Part shown: piece by piece, positions 49,199 through 55,575 of the stretch
How positions within the stretch are numbered: the stretch's first letter is position 1
Layout of the letters: each line of letters begins with the position of its first letter
Assembly: GCF_024172185.1 (NCBI RefSeq)
Contig: NZ_JAMZEC010000001.1
Span: forward strand, 8,159,001 to 8,223,000
Source of the DNA: Nonomuraea roseoviolacea subsp. carminata
GTDB lineage: Bacteria > Actinomycetota > Actinomycetes > Streptosporangiales > Streptosporangiaceae
Length of the DNA stretch: 64,000 bases
Reading direction: 5' to 3'
Program-made: the position numbers and the translations under genes
Notes under the pieces: model-generated
What the model saw: the letters and a program-made list of their open reading frames with translations, nothing else
Database searches by the model: none
Told to the model about the DNA's origin: nothing

Positions 49199-49900
49199 AT
49201 GAGACCGGTGGACCTGGCGCGCGAGCACGGCCTGTCCACCCAGGCGATCAGGAACTACGAGGACGCCGGCATCCTGCCGGCCGCCGAACGCACCGCCCAC
49301 GGCTACCGCACCTACACGCCCCTGCACGCGCAGGCCCTGCGCGCGTTCCTCGCCCTGGTCGCCGGGCACGGCCACCAGACGGCGACGTCGATCATGCAGG
49401 CGGTCAACCGGGACGCCACCGACGACGCGCTGCGGATCATCGACGAGAGCCACGCCCAGCTCCTGGACGACCGCCGCACCCTCCTGGCCGTCGAGGCCGC
49501 GCTGCGCGACCTGGCGCCCGTGCCGCAGGAGCGCGGCGACACGTTCATCGGCCCGCTGGCCAGGAGGCTGGGCATCCGCCCGGCCACGTTGCGCAAGTGG
49601 GAGCGTTCCGGGCTGGTCCGGCCGCGCCGCGACCCGCAGACCGGCTACCGGGTCTACGGCGCGGCCGACGTGCGCGACGTCCGGCTGGCCCACCAGCTCA
49701 GGCGCGGCGGCTACCTGCTGGAGCAGATCGCCCCGCTGATCGGGCAGGTCCGCTCGGCCGGGGGTGTCGCGCCGCTGGAGTCGACGCTGCGTGAGTGGGG
49801 CGAGCGGCTCTCGGCGCGGGGCCGCGCCATGCTCGCCGGCGCCGCCGCCCTGGACGCCTACCTCGACTGCCGCCCGGCCCCGAGCCCGCGCGGCGAGTGA
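49199..49900 (+). CDS. TioE-type regulator with two MerR DNA-binding domains
   Basis: A 233-residue protein with two MerR helix-turn-helix domains: MRPVDLAREHGLSTQAIRNYEDAGILPAAERTAHGYRTYTPLHAQALRAF (residues 1-50) and GPLARRLGIRPATLRKWERSGLVRPRRDPQTGYRVYGAADVRDVRLAHQLR (about 118-168). Between them is a helical linker (TSIMQAVNRDATDDALRIIDESHAQLL). This matches the TioE family named after thiocoraline biosynthesis, but no biosynthetic gene is near. ATG at 49199. Regulated target is not evident; neighbours are an SDR and a convergent AraC gene. Confidence 0.85.
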   Translation: MRPVDLAREHGLSTQAIRNYEDAGILPAAERTAHGYRTYTPLHAQALRAFLALVAGHGHQTATSIMQAVNRDATDDALRIIDESHAQLLDDRRTLLAVEAALRDLAPVPQERGDTFIGPLARRLGIRPATLRKWERSGLVRPRRDPQTGYRVYGAADVRDVRLAHQLRRGGYLLEQIAPLIGQVRSAGGVAPLESTLREWGERLSARGRAMLAGAAALDAYLDCRPAPSPRGE

Positions 49901-49906
49901 TCGCGC

Positions 49907-49934
49907 GGCGAGTGATCGCGGGGCGTCACTCGCC
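49907..49934. terminator. Hairpin between convergent TioE-like and AraC genes
   Basis: GGCGAGTGA (49907-49915) pairs with TCACTCGCC (49926-49934). The left arm is a second copy of a 15-bp direct repeat (49892-49906 and 49907-49921) whose first copy holds the TioE stop, and the right arm lies over the AraC-gene stop. It probably terminates both convergent genes. Confidence 0.6.
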
Positions 49935-50990
49935 CCGGCCGTGGCCGCGGACGGCATCCTGCGCGGCTTCGGGTTCTGGGCCGCCCGGGGTTTCGAGCGC
50001 TGGGCCGCGGCGGGTGTCGGGTCCCGGGTCCCGCCAGGCCGAGGGCGTGTGTCCGCGGGCGCGCCGGAACGCCACACTGAACGCGAACGGATCCTGGTAG
50101 CCGACCCTGCGGGCCACGGCGGCGACGCTGTGCCGGCCGTCGCGGAGCAGGTCGGCCGCGAGGGTCATGCGCCAGTCGGTGAGATAGCCCAGCGGCGGCC
50201 GGCCGACCAGGTCGGCGAAGCGCCGGGCGAAGGCGGCGCGGGACATGCCGACCTTGGCGGCCAGCGCGGCGACCGTCCACCGATGGGCGGGGTCCTCGTG
50301 CAGCAGGCGCAGCGCCTCGCCGATCGCCGGATCGCCCAGCGCCCGGTACCAGGCGGGCGGCGTCGCCTCCGGCCTGGTGCACCAGGCGCGCAACGCGATC
50401 ACGAGCACCAGGTCCAGGAGCCGGGCGAGGACCGCGTCCTGGCCCGGCTCGTCGCGGGCGGCCTCGGCGGACAGCAGGTCGAGCGCGGTGCGGGTGCGCG
50501 GCCCGGCGGGGACGACGGCCAGCGGCGGAAGCAGGCCGAGCAGGCGGGCGGCCACGTCGCCGTGCAGCTCGTACGCGCCGCGCAGCATGACGGTGACCCC
50601 CGGCATGCCGATCTCCTCCACGTCGGCCCCGTTCGGAGACATGTCGGCGCCGCCGCCGTACGTGCGGGGGGCCGGCATCGGACGGACCGGCGCCGGCGCG
50701 CCCGTGGGGAGGTGCTTGCGCCCGTCCCGGATCACGAACTCGGGTGAGGTCGCCGGGTCGTCGGCGATCGTGTACCCGCCGGGGGCGGTGATGAGGGCGA
50801 TGTCACCCGCGGCCAGGCGGGTGGGTGCGCCGCCGGCGACCCGGATCGCGGCGTGGCCGCCGAGCGTGGCCGCGACCGTGAGCGGCGGCGCGTCGGCGTA
50901 GGTGACGCCCCATGGCGGCCGCCGGATCAGCCGCCTGACCAGGGCGTTCTGCGCGCGGGCCCGGTTCAGGAGGTCGGTCAGCACGTCCAC
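49926..50990 (-). CDS. AraC-family regulator with cupin_6 sensor domain
   Basis: A 354-residue regulator: an N-terminal cupin_6 domain (MDVLTDLLNRARAQNALVRRLIRRPPWGVTYADAPPLTVAATLGGHAAIRV, then AAGDIALITAPGGYTIADDP) and a C-terminal AraC pair (AALAAKVGMSRAAFARRFADLVGRPPLGYLTDWRMTLAADLLRDGRHSVAAVARRVGYQDPFAFSVAFRRARGHTPSAWR region at about 245-325). Such proteins usually control a divergent oxidoreductase; here the SDR at 51072 lies divergent, 81 bp away. GTG start at 50990. Confidence 0.88.
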   Translation of the reverse strand: MDVLTDLLNRARAQNALVRRLIRRPPWGVTYADAPPLTVAATLGGHAAIRVAGGAPTRLAAGDIALITAPGGYTIADDPATSPEFVIRDGRKHLPTGAPAPVRPMPAPRTYGGGADMSPNGADVEEIGMPGVTVMLRGAYELHGDVAARLLGLLPPLAVVPAGPRTRTALDLLSAEAARDEPGQDAVLARLLDLVLVIALRAWCTRPEATPPAWYRALGDPAIGEALRLLHEDPAHRWTVAALAAKVGMSRAAFARRFADLVGRPPLGYLTDWRMTLAADLLRDGRHSVAAVARRVGYQDPFAFSVAFRRARGHTPSAWRDPGPDTRRGPALETPGGPEPEAAQDAVRGHGRGE

Positions 50991-51071
50991 CCGCCCAGCG
51001 TAGACGATCGCAAAGGCATTTCAGACATTCACCCATGGATCGTCTGTGGGCGATGGAGTTGACTGAGCCGC

Positions 51072-51800
51072 ATGACGAAATCCATCGCAGTGTTCGGAAC
51101 CGGTCCGGGTGTCGGCCAGGCCGTCGCCCGCCGCTACGGCAAGGAGGGGTACGAGGTCGTCCTGGTCGCCCGCCGCCGGGAGCCTCTGGAGGCGCTCGCC
51201 CGGGAGTTGACGGCCGGCGGCGTCACGGCGCACGTGGTCACCGCCGACCTGGCCCGGACCGGCGACGTCCCGGCGCTCGCCGCGCGGATCCGCGCGTGCG
51301 TCGGCGACCCCACGGCCTTCTACTACGGCCCGGCCTCCGCGGGCCCCATGTTCGTCCCCGCCGTCGGCCTCACCCCCGAGCTGCTCCGGGAACGCATGCC
51401 GATCACGATGGACACGCTCCTGGCCCTGGTCCGGGAGTTCCTGCCCGCCATGGTCGAGCGGGGCGACGGCGCGATCCTCAGCGCCCAGGGGGCCGCCGCC
51501 GTCCGGGGCCGGCCGAACATGAGCGGCTGGCCCACGGTCCTGGCAGCCCAGCGCAACTACCTCCAGTCGCTGGCGGCCGAGGTCGCCGGCAAGGGCGTCC
51601 ATGTGGGCGCGCTCTACATCGGCGCCCGCATCGCCGGCACCCCTGTCGAGGCCGACTACGAGCGCCGCCGCGCCCAGGGCGAACCGGTGCCGGACATGCC
51701 GGCCGCCGACCCCGCCGAGCTGGCGGACATCCTCTGGGACATGCACACCAGGCGGGACCGCCACGAGACCGTCGTCCCGGCGGGTCTGCTGGACGGATGA
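51072..51800 (+). CDS. SDR-fold protein lacking the catalytic Tyr-Lys pair
   Basis: A 242-residue Rossmann-fold protein. FGTGPGVGQAVARRYGKEGYEVVLVARRREPLEALARELTAGG is a good cofactor-binding start (residues about 7-49). The active site is not: the stretch that should read YxxxKxAL reads WPTVLAAQRNYLQSLAAEV, so Trp replaces Tyr and Leu replaces Lys, and the serine is in ILSAQGAAA. It may bind a nucleotide without being a dehydrogenase, or use other residues. ATG at 51072 with no good ribosome-binding site. Divergent from the AraC gene, its likely regulator. Confidence 0.82.
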   Translation: MTKSIAVFGTGPGVGQAVARRYGKEGYEVVLVARRREPLEALARELTAGGVTAHVVTADLARTGDVPALAARIRACVGDPTAFYYGPASAGPMFVPAVGLTPELLRERMPITMDTLLALVREFLPAMVERGDGAILSAQGAAAVRGRPNMSGWPTVLAAQRNYLQSLAAEVAGKGVHVGALYIGARIAGTPVEADYERRRAQGEPVPDMPAADPAELADILWDMHTRRDRHETVVPAGLLDG

Positions 51801-52060
51801 CGGATCACGTGGATCCGTGAGGATGCCCGGCCGCGCACGCTGCCGTGGCTCGGGTCGTACCCGAAGGTGTGACCGCGGCAGGGCACGATCACCCGGCCGC
51901 TGAGATCCGGGGGACGGCGGCCGGTGCGCCTCGCTGGTGGTGGGCGAGCGGAAAGCCGCGACGTCCAGCGAGTCGCTTGCACGAGCGTGACCGCCACCCC
52001 GCGGAGCGCGGCTCGCGGGCCGGGCCGACGGTCCTGCCGGGCTCGGGGCGGGCGGTGAGG
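51801..52060. other. Gap without recognised gene
   Basis: No supported gene. A minus-strand stretch translates GRVIVPCRGHTFGYDPSHGSV with coding-like composition (about 51800-51900), possibly a remnant, but matches no family I know. Nothing else stands out. Confidence 0.4.
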
Positions 52061-52520
52061 TCAGTAGGCGAGCTCTCCGATGCCGCCATCGACGCGCAGG
52101 ACGGTGCCCGCGGTGTACGCGGACTCGTCGGAAGCGAGGTAGACGGCCGCCTTCGCCAGCTCGGTGGCGGTGCCGATGCGATGCAGCGGCACGGTCTGCC
52201 GGAGTTCGTCGTAGATCGCGGCCTGCCGCTCGGGGCCGAGCGAGGCGAACGCGTCCGTGAAGGTCGGCCCCGGGCTGAGCCCGTTGACCCGGATGCCCCG
52301 ATCCCTCAGCTCATAGGTCAGTCCGCGGGAGAACGACAGCAGGCCCGCCTTGGCGGCGCCGTAGACCGCCGCGTTCTCGTGCCCGATGTACGCGGAGACG
52401 GAGCCGACGAGGATGACCGAGGCTTGCCGTGACAAGAGCGGCAGCAATGCTCTGATCAGGAAGAACGGTCCCTTGAGATTGGTGGCGACGAGCCTGTCGA
52501 ACGCCTCCGGAGCCCGGAAC
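52061..52520 (-). pseudogene. 5'-truncated SDR (enoyl-reductase-like) fused against XRE gene end
   Basis: The frame covers only the C-terminal two thirds of a classical SDR: APEAFDRLVATNLKGPFFLIRALLPLL, VILVGSVSAYIGHENAAVYGAAKAGLLSFSRGL with the catalytic serine and YxxxK (Y-G-A-A-K), GIRVNGLSPGPTFTD and the end AYTAGTVLRVDGGI. The Rossmann TGxxxGxG and the first 80-90 residues are missing, and homology stops about where the upstream XRE gene ends. Best explained by a deletion that fused the two genes' ends. The remaining part has no plausible start and cannot bind cofactor normally. Confidence 0.75.
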
Positions 52521-52532
52521 GGGTTGCGGATC

Positions 52533-53183
52533 CTATGGTCGCGCCTCGCGGCCGGCCTGGGCACGATGGGGCGGGCGGTTCCCGGGGACGGCGGCCGGAG
52601 GGGTGCGCGGCCGTAGGCGCTCTCCCTGCGGTCCGAACATGATCAGATACTCCACCGGTCCGCCGAGTCCGGCGTTCGCCACCCCGTGCGGGGTGCGCGT
52701 GTCGAACTCGGCGACGTCCCCGGGGGTCAGGACGAGATCTTGGCCGCCGAGCGCGAGCCACAGCCGCCCGTACAGGACGCACAGCCACTCGTAGCCGTCG
52801 TGGGAGACCTGACGGGGCCGCGCGGGCGGGTCCTGGAGGGCGGGCAGGACGTGCTTGTGGGCGTGCAGGCCGCCGACGTACCGGGTCAACGGCAGCACCA
52901 CCTTGTCATCCCCGAAGCTCAGCGGCGCCGTGGCCCGCGGCTCGGCCGGGCGGGCGCGCGCGGTGCCGGCCAGCTCGTCCAGGGAGACGCCGTACTCCTT
53001 CGACAGCTGCAGCAGCGCCTCCAGGGTGGGCTTGCGCCGGCCGGTCTCCATCCGGGACAGCGTGCTGGCCGAGATGCCGGTCGCGCAGCTGACACCGGCG
53101 AGCGTCGCGCCGTGGTGCTCGCGCGCGGCCCGCAACCGGGGTCCCATCGCGGCCAGCGTGCCGTCCACGTCGTCGCCTGCCAC
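52533..53183 (-). CDS. XRE-family regulator with cupin domain (second copy type)
   Basis: A 216-residue XRE-cupin protein similar in layout to the one at 9752: MGPRLRAAREHHGATLAGVSCATGISASTLSRMETGRRKPTLEALLQLSKEYGVSLDEL (residues about 13-71) then the cupin (SHDGYEWLCVLYGRLWLALGGQDLVLTPGDVAEFDTRTPHGVANAG). The last 25 residues (PPAAVPGNRPPHRAQAGREARP) look unlike a normal tail and sit at the scar next to the truncated SDR, so the C-terminus may be altered. GTG at 53183 with GGAG upstream. Divergent from an epoxide hydrolase-type gene across a TTGCC/GGCAA palindrome. Confidence 0.85.
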   Translation of the reverse strand: MAGDDVDGTLAAMGPRLRAAREHHGATLAGVSCATGISASTLSRMETGRRKPTLEALLQLSKEYGVSLDELAGTARARPAEPRATAPLSFGDDKVVLPLTRYVGGLHAHKHVLPALQDPPARPRQVSHDGYEWLCVLYGRLWLALGGQDLVLTPGDVAEFDTRTPHGVANAGLGGPVEYLIMFGPQGERLRPRTPPAAVPGNRPPHRAQAGREARP

Positions 53184-53232
53184 CTTCGCCGCTCCTTCCC
53201 GCCATGCCGCTCCACCGCTCTGTCCTGTGAGT

Positions 53233-53247
53233 TTGCCAGAATGGCAA
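53233..53247. promoter_or_regulatory. Operator-like palindrome between XRE-cupin and alpha/beta hydrolase genes
   Basis: TTGCC (53233-53237), AGAAT, GGCAA (53243-53247). It sits in the divergent gap and resembles TTTTGC/GCAAAA before the other XRE-cupin gene (9724-9742), suggesting related recognition. Confidence 0.5.
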
Positions 53248-53323
53248 CGCTGATCGCGTCGGGCGGGTGCCGCGCCGCATGATCGATGGGTAACGCCTCC
53301 GCCCGCGAACCGAGGAGAAGCCC

Positions 53324-54313
53324 ATGCAGCCCGAGCCGACCGCCGAGCTCCGCCACCGCACCGTCGAGGCCCCGGCCGGGCGCCTGCACCTGGTCGAGCA
53401 GGGCACCGGCCCGCTGGTCCTGCTCGTGCACGGCTTCCCCGAGTCCTGGTACTCCTGGCGCCGCCAGCTCCCGGCCCTCGCCGCGGCCGGCCACCGGGCG
53501 GTGGCGATCGACGTGCGTGGCTACGGCCGCTCCTCCAAGCCGGAGGCGGCCGACGCCTACCGGATGCTCGACCTGGTGGAGGACAACGTCGCCGTTGTGC
53601 GCGCCCTCGGCGAGGAGAACGCGGTGGTCGTCGGCCACGACTGGGGCTCCAACATCGCCTCCGCCTCCGCCCTGCTCCACCCCGAGGTCTTCCGCGCCGT
53701 CGCCCTGCTGAGCGTCCCCTACGCGCCGCCCGGCGGCCCCCGCCCCACCGACGTCTTCGGCCGGATCGGCGGGCCCGAGCAGGAGTTCTACGTCTCCTAC
53801 TTCCAGACGCCCGGGCGCGCCGAGGCGGAGATCGAGCCCGACGTCCGGGGCTGGCTCGCGGGCTTCTACGCGGCTCTGTCCGCCGACACCATGCCCGCCC
53901 AGGGCGAGCCCGACCCGCACTTCGTCGCCCGCGACGGCGGCCGGCTGCGTGACCGCTTCCCCACAGGGGTCCTCCCGGCCTGGCTGGGCGAGGACGACCT
54001 CGACGTCTACGCCGGGGAGTTCGAGCGTACGGGGATCACCGGCGCACTCAACCGCTACCGCAACATGGACCGGGACTGGGAGGACCTCGCCCCGCACCGC
54101 GGAGCCCCGATCAAGCAGCCGTCCCTGTTCATCGGCGGCGCCCTGGACGCCTCCACCACCTGGATGTCCGACGCCATCGACGCCTACCCCACCACCCTCC
54201 CCGGCCTGTCGGCCTCCCACCTCCTGGACGGCTGCGGCCACTGGATCCAGCAGGAGCGCCCCGACGAGGTCAACCGCCTGCTGACCGACTGGCTCGCCAC
54301 CCTCCGGGACTGA
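53324..54313 (+). CDS. Epoxide hydrolase-like alpha/beta hydrolase (Asp nucleophile)
   Basis: A 329-residue hydrolase. HGFPESWYSWRRQLPALAAAGHRAVAIDVRGYGRSSKP is the classical soluble-epoxide-hydrolase start; the nucleophile elbow is VVVGHDWGSNIASA with Asp; the cap holds FYVSYFQTPGRAEAEIE with the usual ring tyrosine; the catalytic histidine is in DGCGHWIQQERPDEV. All catalytic positions are present. ATG at 53324 after GAGGAG. Divergent from the XRE-cupin regulator, which may respond to its substrate. Confidence 0.9.
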   Translation: MQPEPTAELRHRTVEAPAGRLHLVEQGTGPLVLLVHGFPESWYSWRRQLPALAAAGHRAVAIDVRGYGRSSKPEAADAYRMLDLVEDNVAVVRALGEENAVVVGHDWGSNIASASALLHPEVFRAVALLSVPYAPPGGPRPTDVFGRIGGPEQEFYVSYFQTPGRAEAEIEPDVRGWLAGFYAALSADTMPAQGEPDPHFVARDGGRLRDRFPTGVLPAWLGEDDLDVYAGEFERTGITGALNRYRNMDRDWEDLAPHRGAPIKQPSLFIGGALDASTTWMSDAIDAYPTTLPGLSASHLLDGCGHWIQQERPDEVNRLLTDWLATLRD

Positions 54314-54629
54314 ACCAGGCGGGCCGGCCGCGTCCGGCACGCACCACATCCCGGGGCCAGGCCCTTCCCCTGCCCGATCACCCGCCGCCCGGATCGCCGA
54401 CCGCGGCCGCCGCTATCTGCCCGCCGGTCTCCTTCACCACCTCGTGGACGGTTCCGTCGACGCCGAAGGTGAGGAAGCGGTCGAAGCCGGCGGGGGTGCG
54501 GCCGTGCAGGTCGGGCCGGGCGTGGGTCTGCGCGACGTGGCCGGGCGCCACCCGGGCGCCCAGCCGGGCGGACCGCTGTGCCGTACGGAGGGGAGCGCGC
54601 CGTCCGCCGCCTCGGCCGGTGCGGCGGGA
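54314..54629. other. Gap with one coding-like minus-strand remnant
   Basis: Mostly unassigned. A minus-strand frame from GTG 54551 to TGA 54378 (57 codons) translates with normal composition, including HARPDLHGRTPAGFDRFLTF and GVDGTVHEVVKETGG. I recognise no family, and no ribosome-binding site is evident, so it is probably the 3' remnant of a lost gene downstream of the dienelactone hydrolase-like gene. Confidence 0.35.
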
Positions 54630-55346
54630 TCAGGCCAGATGGCGGGTGAAGAAGCGCACCGCGTCGTCGGCCTCGAAGGCCGGGACGTCCTCGTGCTTGC
54701 CGGGGTTGGCGTGCAGCGTCTTGTCGCCCGAGGCCAGGGCGTCGAACAGCGCCAGCGCGTCCGCGCGCGGGACCCGCTCGTCGTCCCACTGCACCAGGAA
54801 CTGCACGGGAACGGTCACCCGCGCGGCGGCCTCGGCCGAGGCCAGGGACGTGCCGCTCAACCCCAGCACCGCCGCGCGGACACGCGGCTCGGCGGCGACC
54901 AGCGGAATGCCGAGGGCGCAGCCCAGCGACATGCCCCAGTAACCCACCGGACCGAGATCGCCGAGCGCGTCCAGGACCGAGCGCCATTCCGGGACGGTCT
55001 GGGCGGCCAGCAGCGTGTGGAGTTCGGCCAGGAGGGGGAGCGGGTCGCCGGCGCCGGCCATGCGCTCCCGCATCTCGGTGATGACGCGCTCGTGTTCGGC
55101 GCTCTTGGGGCGGCCGCCGTGAGCGGGGGCGTCGATGGCCGCCGCCGCGAACCCGCACTCGGCCGCCAGCCGGACGGCGCGGGCCGTCACGCCGGGGGCC
55201 AGCTTGTGCTGTCCGCCGCCGTGCCCGATGAGGACCAGGGCGCCGGGTTCGGCTCCGTCCGGCGTCCACAGCACGCCGGGGATCTCGCCGAAGGTGAAGG
55301 ATCGTTCGGTGACGCCGTCGGCCGACGTCCGGGTGGTGAAGCGCAT
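54630..55346 (-). CDS. Dienelactone hydrolase-like alpha/beta hydrolase
   Basis: A 238-residue hydrolase. VLWTPDGAEPGALVLIGHGGGQHKL carries the oxyanion loop; the nucleophile elbow is GYWGMSLGCALGIPL (serine in GMSLG); the acid is in VQWDDERVPRADALALFDAL and the histidine in NPGKHEDVPAFE. The motif GHGGGxHK and the late KH resemble the small bacterial dienelactone/peptidase S9-like hydrolases of unknown substrate. ATG at 55346. A 230-bp gap upstream holds only promoter-like sequence. Confidence 0.83.
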   Translation of the reverse strand: MRFTTRTSADGVTERSFTFGEIPGVLWTPDGAEPGALVLIGHGGGQHKLAPGVTARAVRLAAECGFAAAAIDAPAHGGRPKSAEHERVITEMRERMAGAGDPLPLLAELHTLLAAQTVPEWRSVLDALGDLGPVGYWGMSLGCALGIPLVAAEPRVRAAVLGLSGTSLASAEAAARVTVPVQFLVQWDDERVPRADALALFDALASGDKTLHANPGKHEDVPAFEADDAVRFFTRHLA

Positions 55347-55575
55347 CTGCGTCTCAAGCCTTTCGGGATGGGGCTTGCGCGGGCGCTCCCTAGGCCATGC
55401 GAGGGAGGGAGCTCCGACCTGTCACAGCGTTGATCGGTCTCACCTCCTCCGGTTCGATGCGGTGCACGGCGCCGCTGAAGCTATCACATGGCGGGTCCGC
55501 GGCGTCGGCCTCGACAGGGGCCACGAATCGAGTCCGTGCTCCAGGGGGACGGCGGGCGCAGCACGCGCGTCCGGT

